From: Spirosoma luteum DSM 19990
Lineage (GTDB): Bacteria > Bacteroidota > Bacteroidia > Cytophagales > Spirosomataceae
DNA: 64,000 bases
Reading direction: 5' to 3'
Assembly (NCBI RefSeq): GCF_000374065.1
Contig: NZ_KB893257.1
Location: forward strand, 124,001-188,000
The notes under the pieces were generated by a model, which saw only the letters and a list, made by a program, of their open reading frames with translations, was not told the DNA's origin and made no database searches. Within the stretch, counting starts at the first letter, position 1. The number at the start of each line of letters is the position of its first letter. Of the stretch, positions 53,300 through 61,525 are shown in pieces. The translations under genes were made by a program, and so were the position numbers.

Positions 53300-53306
53300 A
53301 CCTGTT

Positions 53307-53380
53307 TTCAGTTTATGGTATTCGGTTGGTCAACGCGAAAGCAATTGGATGCGTTAGCCAACCGAACACCGTAAACTGAA
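53307..53380. repeat. Large imperfect hairpin between atpA and atpG
   Basis: Arms 53307-53336 and 53351-53380 pair over 30 bases with four mismatches (one a TC/CT pair), loop of 14 bases. It occupies most of the 95-base gap inside a two-gene operon. There is no T-run behind it, so it may adjust the atpA:atpG ratio rather than end transcription. Confidence 0.75.
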
Positions 53381-53394
53381 TACCTTCATAAAAA

Positions 53395-54285
53395 ATGGCC
53401 TCATTAAAAGAAGTACGCGCCCGGATTGCCTCCATCAACTCGACTCAGCAGATTACCAAAGCCATGAAAATGGTGGCGGCTGCCAAGTTGCGCCGGGCGC
53501 AGGATAACATTACCCAGTTACGGCCTTATGCACAAAAGCTGCGGCAGATGCTTGGAACCGTTTCTGCCGGGGCAGAAGTAGCTTCCGAGAGCCTGTTCAA
53601 ACAGGAACGCCCGGTACAGCGTGCTTTGCTCATCGTAGTCACCTCCGATAGGGGGCTCTGTGGTGCTTTCAATACGAACGCGGTAAAAGGTGCGCTGGCG
53701 TTGATCGAAGAGAAGTATGCATCGCAGGCGCGTTCGGGCAATGTAGAAATAATGGCCATTGGCAAGAAAGGAGGAGAAGCCTTTAACCGCCGTGGCTTCA
53801 AAGTCAACACCGCGCACGTGGACATTTTTGGTTCATTAAATTTTGCAGCCGTGCGGGAAGCGGCTCAGGAGGCAATGGACGGGTTTGTCATGGGTCGTTA
53901 TGATGTAGTTGAGGTGATTTACAATGAATTTCGAAATGCAGCGGTACAGATTGTCCGGACCGAGCAGATGTTGCCTATTGTGGCCACCAAAGCCCCTGCG
54001 GGCAGTGTTCCGGCGGCAGCAACCAACTACATCTTTGAGCCATCGGAAGAGGAGATCGTGACGGAGCTAATTCCGAAAACGATTAAGATTCAGTTGTACA
54101 AAGCGGTGCTGGATTCCAATGCATCGGAGCACGGTGCCCGGATGACCGCTATGGACAAAGCAACCGAAAATGCGGGTGAATTGCTGAAAGAACTTCGACT
54201 GGTTTACAACCGAACCCGTCAGGCTGCCATTACAACCGAAATTCTCGAAATTGTGGGTGGTGCTGAGGCACTGGCCAGTGCTTAG
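53395..54285 (+). CDS. atpG: F1F0 ATP synthase subunit gamma
   Basis: 296 residues. Central stalk of F1. N-terminal helix MASLKEVRARIASINSTQQI with the KAMKMVAAAKLRRAQ motif, a middle alpha/beta domain (LIVVTSDRGLCGAFNTN), and C-terminal helix RMTAMDKATENAGELL then YNRTRQAAITTEILEIVGG. Normal family length. Followed by a strong bidirectional terminator. Confidence 0.97.
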   Translation: MASLKEVRARIASINSTQQITKAMKMVAAAKLRRAQDNITQLRPYAQKLRQMLGTVSAGAEVASESLFKQERPVQRALLIVVTSDRGLCGAFNTNAVKGALALIEEKYASQARSGNVEIMAIGKKGGEAFNRRGFKVNTAHVDIFGSLNFAAVREAAQEAMDGFVMGRYDVVEVIYNEFRNAAVQIVRTEQMLPIVATKAPAGSVPAAATNYIFEPSEEEIVTELIPKTIKIQLYKAVLDSNASEHGARMTAMDKATENAGELLKELRLVYNRTRQAAITTEILEIVGGAEALASA

Positions 54286-54303
54286 CTTAAACAGGTATCC
54301 TGT

Positions 54304-54345
54304 AAAAACGAAGCCACTGCTCAACTGAGCAGTGGCTTCGTTTTT
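54304..54345. terminator. Strong terminator after atpG
   Basis: Perfect 19-bp stem (AAAAACGAAGCCACTGCTC and complement) with a 4-base loop, A-run in front and T-run behind, so it can work on both strands. It is 19 bases after the atpG stop. Confidence 0.9.
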
Positions 54346-54559
54346 ATCTCCCTCCCGTACGAGAACATAGTTCTGTTAAAAAACCTTAATGGCGCACTTG
54401 GCTATTGATAGTCAGTAGGTTGTATAGCACTGTGCGTTACTTGCTTATACAGCGTTCAGGAACGAATAGGGGGTGTTTTTAGTTATTAAAGTACGATATA
54501 CGAATGGTCCTTTTCCATCGTTTATTAATCAATTCGAAAACGTTAATGACTCAAAATAC

Positions 54560-55129
54560 ATGAAAATCAACCACATAATCACCAGTTTATTCGTTGCCGG
54601 TACGCTGGCATCCTGTGCTCCGGCCATTACGGTCAAGTACGACTATGATCCGAAAGTAAACGTACGGCAGTTTTCGACTTATCGCATCGAAGCTGACCGG
54701 CAACGCAACGCCGACCCTATCGTGGGTAGCAACTTAAATCAGCGTCGGATTGCGGATGCACTCGACCTGTCGCTCAAAGGGCGTGGCTACAAGCCCGTAA
54801 CACAAGGGGAAGCAGACCTGGTCGTTCGGTTCTTTATGGACTCGAAAGACAAGCAGCAAATCCAGTCAAATAACATGTACTCGCCTTATTCGTGGTGGTA
54901 CGGTGGTATGAACAATGGCGTCTACTCACGGCAGTATGAAGAAAATCGCGTTGTTATCAATGTGATTGACGCCCGTACCAATGATATCGTCTGGCAGGGC
55001 TGGGCAACTGGTCAGATCAATAATAAGAACAAAGAACGGGATCGGGATCAGGCTTTCCGCGAAACAGTGGCGGCTATTATGAAGCAGTTTCCTGAAAGTG
55101 CCGGTCAGGATTATGGTGCGGCCCGGTAA
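54560..55129 (+). CDS. DUF4136 domain lipoprotein
   Basis: 189 residues from ATG 54560; the longer frame to 54473 adds residues without a signal peptide and is rejected. Lipoprotein signal with lipobox LASC (Cys near 20). The DUF4136 domain runs from about 28 to 175: YDYDPKVNVRQFSTYRI, ADLVVRFFMDSKDK, RVVINVIDARTNDIVWQGW, then IMKQFP. Outer-membrane-anchored lipoprotein, function unknown. A strong terminator follows. Confidence 0.88.
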   Translation: MKINHIITSLFVAGTLASCAPAITVKYDYDPKVNVRQFSTYRIEADRQRNADPIVGSNLNQRRIADALDLSLKGRGYKPVTQGEADLVVRFFMDSKDKQQIQSNNMYSPYSWWYGGMNNGVYSRQYEENRVVINVIDARTNDIVWQGWATGQINNKNKERDRDQAFRETVAAIMKQFPESAGQDYGAAR

Positions 55130-55148
55130 GGAACTGGCCCTGTAAAAT

Positions 55149-55183
55149 AAAAAACCTGCTCTCCTGTGAGAGCAGGTTTTTTT
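55149..55183. terminator. Terminator after the DUF4136 gene
   Basis: Perfect 15-bp stem (AAAAAACCTGCTCTC and complement), CTGT loop, then T-run; 19 bases after the stop codon. Confidence 0.88.
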
Positions 55184-55225
55184 ATGGGCTTACCTTTTTG
55201 TTACTTTGCTATAGTAATCTAACCC

Positions 55226-55531
55226 ATGTCAACTTTAAGTCGAGGTATTGTTTATACGCTCATAGCAGCCGTATTCGTACTGCTATTGGGTATAACTGCA
55301 CTGCTGAGTGTGGCTCACAACCGCCATCGGCGGCTGGAGGATGTGACGACGGACCTACAACGAAACTTGGCGCAGCAGGAACACAAGATTGTGGAACTGG
55401 AAGAGAAGCTGGAAGACTGCGATACGCTTCAGGCCGTTGCTCCGGCCGATCACTCCTGGGATGCTCAACCGTCGTCTGCTCAATCAGCCAAGAAGCCTGT
55501 CCAGGCGGCTTCCCCCACCGATAACTGGTGA
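55226..55531 (+). CDS. Small membrane protein with coiled coil, unknown function
   Basis: 101 residues. One N-terminal helix (about 8-29, YTLIAAVFVLLLGITALLS) followed by a charged heptad region (about 35-65, RRLEDVTTDLQRNLAQQEHK) and a polar Pro/Ala/Ser tail. Layout resembles FtsL/FtsB-like or other small bitopic proteins, but there is no specific similarity. Ends 24 bases from the convergent M23 peptidase gene. Confidence 0.6.
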   Translation: MSTLSRGIVYTLIAAVFVLLLGITALLSVAHNRHRRLEDVTTDLQRNLAQQEHKIVELEEKLEDCDTLQAVAPADHSWDAQPSSAQSAKKPVQAASPTDNW

Positions 55532-55555
55532 ATGCCCTATCATAGAATTGGCAGG

Positions 55556-56935
55556 CTACTTTGATGAACCCGTCTTTTGTGCTTTGTCTGCTGTGTCGTT
55601 TACCGACGACAACCAGCCCGTTTGCCCCCCGTTACTGCGTACCAGTTGAAAAGAGCCCGTAGTGGCCAGTAAGGCTACCTTTGTTCCTGCCGGTAATGTT
55701 TTAATTGTGGCAGCCCCACCGGTAGCAGCATCCAATAGCGTACCCATATCGGCAAGGGTCAAATCCCTGAGCGGGCGTTTCACCGGCTCCACAGTCTGAC
55801 TGGCTACATAACCTGTCAAACCATCGGGCAGCTCGACCCGGAGCCAGGTTTCCGTTCCGCCCAGCGTAGTCAGCGCCGTCGTTTTGGATAAGTTTCGTAA
55901 TACAGGACTCTTACTATCGGGTGACAGCCGGACAGCCGTGGTTGCCGTAGCTACCCGTATTGAGTCGCCCAGGCGAGATGCAGGTAACAGAGGTTGCCGG
56001 GCTGGTCCGCGACCCAGCCGGATAAACGGCAGCGGATTGACAGCACCACCACCAAAATCGTAAAGGCCGTAATGGAGGTGCGGCCCCGTAGTGCGGGCGT
56101 TGCCGGTGTTCCCGATAAAGCCAACCGTATCGCCCACGGATACCCGCTGGCCATTCGTCACGTTCCAGTGGTCGAGGTGGGCGTAATAGATACGGATATT
56201 GCGCGCATCATCTGTTATGAACGCCACATTGCCACCCAACCTGTTCGTGCCAACGCCCGAAATTGTACCCGATGCCGATGCGATAGCCGGGGTGCCTCTG
56301 GTCGCAAAGATATCCACCCCTTCGTGCTTTCGGCGACCACCATCGCGCGCAACGCCAAAGTAGCTGTCGATTTGTTTGCTGGTCTTGCCCTGTACCGGAA
56401 AAGCCAGCGCGGGTTCGCGGGTAATGTCGAGGGTAAAGCTGCCACTTCGTAATAATTCGGGCTGGATACGAATGAGGTACGTCTGGTTTTTGCGGGGTTC
56501 CCAGGTCAGTACATTCGTATCGGCTTTGGCAGTGGCAACCAGACTGATGCGATTGCGGCCTTCCAGGGCAAAAACGTCAATGAAAACCTGGGTGGCCTTC
56601 TGGCCCTGTGTTTCTACTTTTACCAGCAAACGGTCGCCCCGCTGGGCTTCCAGCCGATAGCCAGCGGCAAATGCCTTACCAGCCGAAAAATAACCGCTTT
56701 CCCGATAGGGGACCGAAAGGGTTAAGGAATCGCGGGTAGCCCGTTCAGCAGCCGCCAGCCAGTCGGAGCCGAGGGCTGTCTGGTCGAGTTTTGCAGTCTT
56801 TAACGACTGACTATACTGTTCGTGCGGGGAGGTGGGCCGGAACAGGTTAGCCGTTGGGCCAAAACCCGTACAGCCACTAAACCATCCAGCAACTAAGCCA
56901 GTAAAAAGAAAACGGAGGGAATAACGAAAAATCAT
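55556..56935 (-). CDS. M23 family peptidase with SH3-like domain (lipoprotein)
   Basis: 459 residues. Lipoprotein signal (lipobox FSGC near 21). Residues about 60-165 resemble a beta-sandwich (PPC-like) domain; the M23 peptidase domain is about 180-310: KHEGVDIFATRGTPAIA with the first His and Asp of the zinc site, and GPHLHYGLYDFGG with HxH. SH3b-like segments follow (about 330-390 and 400-455). Such enzymes cleave peptidoglycan cross-links or peptide stems and take part in envelope remodelling. Confidence 0.88.
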   Translation of the reverse strand: MIFRYSLRFLFTGLVAGWFSGCTGFGPTANLFRPTSPHEQYSQSLKTAKLDQTALGSDWLAAAERATRDSLTLSVPYRESGYFSAGKAFAAGYRLEAQRGDRLLVKVETQGQKATQVFIDVFALEGRNRISLVATAKADTNVLTWEPRKNQTYLIRIQPELLRSGSFTLDITREPALAFPVQGKTSKQIDSYFGVARDGGRRKHEGVDIFATRGTPAIASASGTISGVGTNRLGGNVAFITDDARNIRIYYAHLDHWNVTNGQRVSVGDTVGFIGNTGNARTTGPHLHYGLYDFGGGAVNPLPFIRLGRGPARQPLLPASRLGDSIRVATATTAVRLSPDSKSPVLRNLSKTTALTTLGGTETWLRVELPDGLTGYVASQTVEPVKRPLRDLTLADMGTLLDAATGGAATIKTLPAGTKVALLATTGSFQLVRSNGGQTGWLSSVNDTADKAQKTGSSK

Positions 56936-56949
56936 AATAATACACTGAA

Positions 56950-57576
56950 CTAAACGACTTTATCCCGGTGAAATTTTAGACGGGACAAGTGAAAAACCAT
57001 AACCAAACCAATCAAAATGCCCAGGAATGGCACAAAAAAACTCAGAAAAGCGGCCAGCGCGTAAACGGCGGTGCTGATAACAAGATTAGTCCGAACCGAG
57101 TCGACAAGGACATCAGCCGCCGGACGTTTGAGTAGCCGGTAATTGTCGGTGGAATACGCCCACATACGAAGTAACACCCAGGATATAGCCGAAAACAAAG
57201 CCATGTACAGGATGGACGAAATACGATGGGCCGGGGTATTTATATAGTCGGCCATGAGGGACGTAGTGAAGGGGACAATACTAACCAGCAACAGCAGCAA
57301 CCCGTTATAAAACATGAAGGGGACATCGCTTCGCTGGATAACATTATACATCCGATGGTGATTCAGCCAAATGATAAAAATGGTGGTAAAACTAACAAAG
57401 TAGGCGATATAGCTGGGCCATTGGTGTAGTAGGGCCATGGCTAGTTTGTAGCTGGAAGCCGCGTCGCCCGGGCTGGGCGATTTTAACTGGAAGGTGAGCA
57501 GGGTAATATCAATCGCAAAAACGCCATCGCTGAACGTTTCCATCCGCACAGTGCCGTTTTCCTGAGAATCTGTCAT
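56950..57576 (-). CDS. TMEM175-like (DUF1211) potassium channel family protein
   Basis: 208 residues, six helices. The N-terminal signature RMETFSDGVFAIDITLLTF (about 11-29) matches the RxxxFSDGVFAI pattern of bacterial TMEM175 proteins, which form K+ leak channels as tetramers. Divergent from the beta-propeller-like gene; 14 bases downstream of its stop is the start side of the M23 gene on the same strand. Confidence 0.87.
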   Translation of the reverse strand: MTDSQENGTVRMETFSDGVFAIDITLLTFQLKSPSPGDAASSYKLAMALLHQWPSYIAYFVSFTTIFIIWLNHHRMYNVIQRSDVPFMFYNGLLLLLVSIVPFTTSLMADYINTPAHRISSILYMALFSAISWVLLRMWAYSTDNYRLLKRPAADVLVDSVRTNLVISTAVYALAAFLSFFVPFLGILIGLVMVFHLSRLKFHRDKVV

Positions 57577-57860
57577 TCATATACGAGAGTACCTGCTTAA
57601 AAAACGGCCCCACCGTCAAATAGTTATAATACCTTACAGAACGGCCTGTATTATAGCGTGTCTGGCTATTGATCAATTCAGCTGGTAGAGTAGCTTTTCA
57701 TACTATGCCTCGTTAAAAATTTCTTATTACATAACGGCCTGGTAACGTAGTGGTAATACACCCGTAACATGTAACTTCGTTCTTTATGGCTTAAAAAAGT
57801 TTTTTGAGTAATACAGCTTACTTGCTGATTATCAATAAATTATTTAATTTTCTAACGGGT

Positions 57861-58730
57861 ATGGGAATACTGCTCCACATTATAGCTTTTTTGGCTAGTC
57901 TCTGTCAATTGCCCACTTTTGATGGTGGACTCTCGTTCCAGAAAACACTCACGGTCGACTCACTCGGCGCCTGTCAGGGTGCTAGTTTCCTGGATGGCAG
58001 GGTATGTCTCTACGGTGACCGGGAGGTGGGTATGATTCGTACCTATACCATTCAGCAGGATTCACTAGCGTACACCGGGCAGGAAATTCGACTGACCGAA
58101 GGTGGTAAAGACATTATTAACCACCCTACCGGCATTGCCTATAATCCTGACGGCCCCACCTTTATCGGCAATAGCATTCGCCTGAATCCCGAAGGAACAA
58201 AATGGCGGGCCGTAATTTACATGGTCGACTGGAAAGGGCTGCTTCGCACCGGAACGCTGGACGGGAATCTGCTCAATACCATCGCCGATGATGCCTGCAT
58301 TCAGGGAACCCGCCCCGAATACGTACAATACGGGAATAAAGCGTACGTGGCTACGGCAGATTACGGCGATAAGGCCAACGAAGTACGATTATATGATCCG
58401 GCTCTGCTGGCCAAAGCCAAAAAGACCAGCGAACCGGGCGTACTGGTCAAAAAGTTCACCTGCTCGTCCTGGGTGCAAAATCTGCACTGGATTCCATCAA
58501 AGGGAGTGCTTGTTTTGATTCAAAATCAGATCGAAGGCCGCCGGTGGCGTTTCACCTTCCTGGATCTGAACAAATCCATTGAATCGGGAAAGGAGCAGGT
58601 TATCAAAACAATTAACGTAGACAAGGCCGATGAGTTAGAAGGCTTTACGCTTCTGAACGAGCCAGGGATGGGTATCGCCGTTACGTCATCGCGTCATAAC
58701 AATGTGCATTTTGTTCATCTCGACTGGTAG
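57861..58730 (+). CDS. Exported beta-propeller-like protein, unknown function
   Basis: 289 residues from ATG 57861, which opens with a signal peptide (MGILLHIIAFLASLC). A TTG at 57804 would add 19 residues with another hydrophobic patch and is less likely. The rest shows repeated short beta-blade motifs (AYTGQEIRLTEGG, TGIAYNPDGPTFIG, KAYVATADYG, LHWIPSKGVLVLIQNQ, LEGFTLLNEPG) like six- or seven-bladed propeller or DUF6454-type proteins. No active site recognised. Stands alone between the TMEM175-like gene and a long empty region. Confidence 0.65.
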   Translation: MGILLHIIAFLASLCQLPTFDGGLSFQKTLTVDSLGACQGASFLDGRVCLYGDREVGMIRTYTIQQDSLAYTGQEIRLTEGGKDIINHPTGIAYNPDGPTFIGNSIRLNPEGTKWRAVIYMVDWKGLLRTGTLDGNLLNTIADDACIQGTRPEYVQYGNKAYVATADYGDKANEVRLYDPALLAKAKKTSEPGVLVKKFTCSSWVQNLHWIPSKGVLVLIQNQIEGRRWRFTFLDLNKSIESGKEQVIKTINVDKADELEGFTLLNEPGMGIAVTSSRHNNVHFVHLDW

Positions 58731-59546
58731 AACTGTCTGGTAGGGCAATCAACCTGGTTAAATGTACTCCTCTGGGCAGTAGACGATCCAGGGACCAACT
58801 ACCTTCGATGGGTAGATAAGCTCCGTTTTTACCAATCCTGGGACGGAAAGTAGTTAGGCCGATACAGGATAGGCAGGCTACGAATCTCCACTTTGTTTAC
58901 TCATATAGGGTATATATTTCCCCATATTTTTGTTTAGTATAGTTACTATGTGGACAAGATATTTTTATTTCATTGATTTGTAGTTAGTTACAGAACCGGG
59001 GATAAATTAGGTACGATTTTTTACGAGTGAATGGCATATCAGTCGCTTTTCTGATTTACTCAACCTCACAAATCCTGGACAAACCATTTATGAAAACCAA
59101 CCTAACTCAGGCTCCACCCTGATGAAAAGCAACCTTTGAATGGGCAGTGTCGGCAAATACATCGTCAGCCATTTGCCGACACTTTTCTTCATCGGTTGGC
59201 CAATTTGCTAGTATACTCAATCTGTTCAACTCATTTAATGGCTTGATTAATAACGGTAAAAATAAGGTGGATCAAGTGAACAGTCGACACCTAGGTAAAT
59301 ACCTAAAAAAAGGTAGCTTCTAATACCAGTAAAGTCAGTAGTGAAGCTGTAAACAGACTATCAATTTTACCGGGGTGACGACAGGTAACAGAAAAATAAT
59401 AGTAAACACACAGAACAAATAGAGTTAAACTGACTTTATAGTATATTGACCATTTAAAATAGAACAGGCATGGCGCACCTGAATTAGTAACCCGAGGGGA
59501 TTAGCCCTTATGGACAACCTCAGTGTTCACTCAAACTACACAAGCA
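58731..59546. other. Long AT-rich intergenic region, 816 bases
   Basis: No gene is supported. It holds one strong hairpin terminator (59146-59190) that does not follow any recognised gene, which may mark the end of a small RNA or of an unrecognised short gene (a 10-codon frame starts at 59090). The rest is A/T-rich; a promoter for the DUF2382 gene should lie near its right end but no clear TAnnTTTG was found. Confidence 0.5.
59146..59190 (+). terminator. Orphan intrinsic terminator
   Basis: Perfect 13-bp stem (AGTGTCGGCAAAT and complement at 59171-59183), 12-base loop, then TTTTCTTC on the + strand. It is more than 400 bases after the nearest upstream stop codon. Confidence 0.75.
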
Positions 59547-59942
59547 ATGAATAACGAATTGCATCCCATTGTTATTCCGGTTATTGAAGAGCAACTCCAC
59601 ATCGATACTCAGTTGATAGAAACTGGCGTTGTTCGCATTACCAAACGAGTAACGGAGGACACGCAATCGGTCGATTTGCCAACCACAAGGGAAGAAGTCG
59701 TTGTTGATCGGGTGGCTATCTATCAGTACGTAGATACGCCCCCGGCCGTACGCTATGAGGGTGATACAACCATTATCCCTGTACTGCGCGAAGTACTGGT
59801 CACCGAAAAAAAGATGTTGCTTGTGGAAGAAGTGCGTATTACGAAGCACCGAATCATTGAGCAGAACGAACAAGAATTTACGCTTCGAAAAGAGGAGATA
59901 ACCGTGGAGCGGAGCGTACCAGAACAGGAACGTCCGGCCTGA
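59547..59942 (+). CDS. DUF2382 (YsnF/AvaK-like) stress protein
   Basis: 131 residues from ATG 59547; GTG at 59523 would add eight residues. Two related halves of about 50 residues: IPVIEEQLHIDTQLIETG with VVDRVAI, and IIPVLREVLVTEKKMLLVEE with ITVERSV, the DUF2382 repeat. Such proteins are linked to general stress and desiccation. The next gene carries the same domain fused to another stress domain, and the two form an operon (63 bases apart). Confidence 0.85.
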   Translation: MNNELHPIVIPVIEEQLHIDTQLIETGVVRITKRVTEDTQSVDLPTTREEVVVDRVAIYQYVDTPPAVRYEGDTTIIPVLREVLVTEKKMLLVEEVRITKHRIIEQNEQEFTLRKEEITVERSVPEQERPA

Positions 59943-60004
59943 AAATGGCCTTCGTTATATACCCAGTTTACCTAATTATTCAACGTTTAAACCCTGTAGC
60001 TATC

Positions 60005-60952
60005 ATGGCACAACAAACCGTAGTGGGCATTTTTGATAATGCCTCAGAAGCACAAAAAGCAATAGATGAATTAGTTGATGCCGGCTTCATGCGAAGCAAC
60101 ATCGACCTGTCTGCTCAGACCGACACTAATTCCGACGATTCGTATTCAAGCAATACCTATAACACCGGAACAACAGGCTCAATGGACACCACGGGTTCTG
60201 CCGTGCCGGATCGCCACCAGAATACAAGCGGTACTTACACGGAGGAGATAGCAGACGACACTAAAGACGTTGGCGACAGCATAGGTGATTTTTTCAGTAA
60301 TCTCTTTGGGGGAGATGATGACGATAACCACAGGAAGTATGCAGATGTAGCCCGGCGCGGGTCAGTCGTAACGGTCCATGCCCAATCTGAAGATGAGGCT
60401 GAACGGGCTGCCGATATTCTGGACGATAACGGAGCCGTTGATGTTGATGAACGTGCCACTCAATACGGCCACGGCGCTATGGGTGGTGTAGGCGTTGACG
60501 ACATCAGCAGAACTGATGCTGACCAGACCATCAAGGTGATCGAAGAAAACATCGAAATAGGAAAGCGGGAAGTAGAGACGGGTGGCGTTCGCTTGCGGAG
60601 CCGCATTGTTGAGCGGCCCGTAGAAGAAAGCATCCGGCTGCGCGAGGAGCGTGTTACCGTTCAGCGGAACCCCGTCAACCGTCCTGCTACCGATGCCGAC
60701 CTGAACGCCTTTAAAGAAGGTACCATTGAAATGACTGAGCACGCCGAAGTACCGGTCGTATCCAAAACCGCTAACGTGGTAGAAGAAATCTCGGTTGGCA
60801 AAGAGGTAAATGAGCGCACGGAAACCGTTAGGGATACAGTACGTAAAACCGACGTAGATGTCGAAAATATCGGCAATACAGATCCGTCCTTGACGAACAC
60901 CCGTACGGATTATGACGATACCACAGACGGCCCTCTTACAACTGGTCGTTAA
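60005..60952 (+). CDS. General stress protein 17M-like domain fused to DUF2382
   Basis: 315 residues from ATG 60005; the longer frame to 59945 is rejected because the GSP17M motif begins right at this Met (TVVGIFDNASEAQKAIDELV). N-terminal GSP17M-type ferredoxin-like half (1-35 and about 115-145, SVVTVHAQSEDEAERAADIL) is split by a Thr/Ser/Asp-rich low-complexity stretch. C-terminal DUF2382 domain about 175-290 (IKVIEENIEIGKREVETGG, REERVTVQR). Likely a soluble stress protein. Confidence 0.85.
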   Translation: MAQQTVVGIFDNASEAQKAIDELVDAGFMRSNIDLSAQTDTNSDDSYSSNTYNTGTTGSMDTTGSAVPDRHQNTSGTYTEEIADDTKDVGDSIGDFFSNLFGGDDDDNHRKYADVARRGSVVTVHAQSEDEAERAADILDDNGAVDVDERATQYGHGAMGGVGVDDISRTDADQTIKVIEENIEIGKREVETGGVRLRSRIVERPVEESIRLREERVTVQRNPVNRPATDADLNAFKEGTIEMTEHAEVPVVSKTANVVEEISVGKEVNERTETVRDTVRKTDVDVENIGNTDPSLTNTRTDYDDTTDGPLTTGR

Positions 60953-60972
60953 CAGGTGAAAATAAAGTAAGC

Positions 60973-61012
60973 AAAGCCCTCCTGGCGTCATACATGGCGC
61001 TAAGAGGGCTTT
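60973..61012 (+). terminator. Terminator after the GSP17M/DUF2382 gene
   Basis: AAAGCCCTC (60973-60981) and GAGGGCTTT (61004-61012) form a 9-bp stem with a 22-base loop, followed by TTTG; 20 bases after the stop codon. Confidence 0.65.
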
Positions 61013-61059
61013 TGTTTGATAATATTTGGAGGCAGCTGCCAGGCTGATGAACAGGACAA

Positions 61060-61407
61060 AAACGAGCTGGTTTTGACAATGTTTGTTTTGGCAAGGGAGT
61101 ACGTAATGATACTGCCAAACAACACCGACAGGCGCCCGCGTTTATCGCCCAGAACGCCCTACAGAATACCGCCGAGGAGTAAGCCAGCCATTTGCCAGTT
61201 TAAAATTCGACCGCCTGCCGTTGAGATCTGGTTGGTGGTTAGCCCCATTTCCTGCAAGCTGGAGACCCGGACAATGCCGAACAGCAGTAGGTCATAAATA
61301 TCGACGAAATACCCCAATGCAGACACAATAACGGGTAGGCTGAACAGGCTAATTGCGGGGAGCGAATTACCGGATGGCTTGGGTGAGGTGTCAGGAACGA
61401 CCTTGAC
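61060..61407 (-). pseudogene. Decayed MFS transporter, N-terminal fragment with nonsense codon
   Basis: Reading the minus strand from about 61400 gives SLPAISLFSLPVIVSALGYF, VDIYDLLLFGIVRV, NQISTAGGRILNWQMAGLLL, GGIL, stop, GVLGDKRGRLSVLFGS, IITYSLAK. This is the N-terminal part (first three helices and the RRGR-type A motif) of an MFS permease of the Bacteroidota 'DIYDLLLFG' kind. A TAG at 61161-61159 replaces the expected Trp codon, no ATG or GTG start lies in the frame, and similarity stops after TYSLA, where about 300 residues of an intact permease are missing. It follows the porin and GH130 genes on the same strand. Confidence 0.8.
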
Positions 61408-61525
61408 GAAGAAGAAAGTGCGCAGGATAATTCGTCAATAATACGAAATAGACCACGAATAGCCCGCCCCAGCTTTTCCAGAGTCTTATTGTTTCTACAG
61501 TAGCTACTAAGGGAGGTGTCGACGG

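Noticed and set aside
61016-61297. 93-codon + strand frame
   Set aside because: It is the antisense of the MFS pseudogene, whose minus-strand translation is clearly permease-like.
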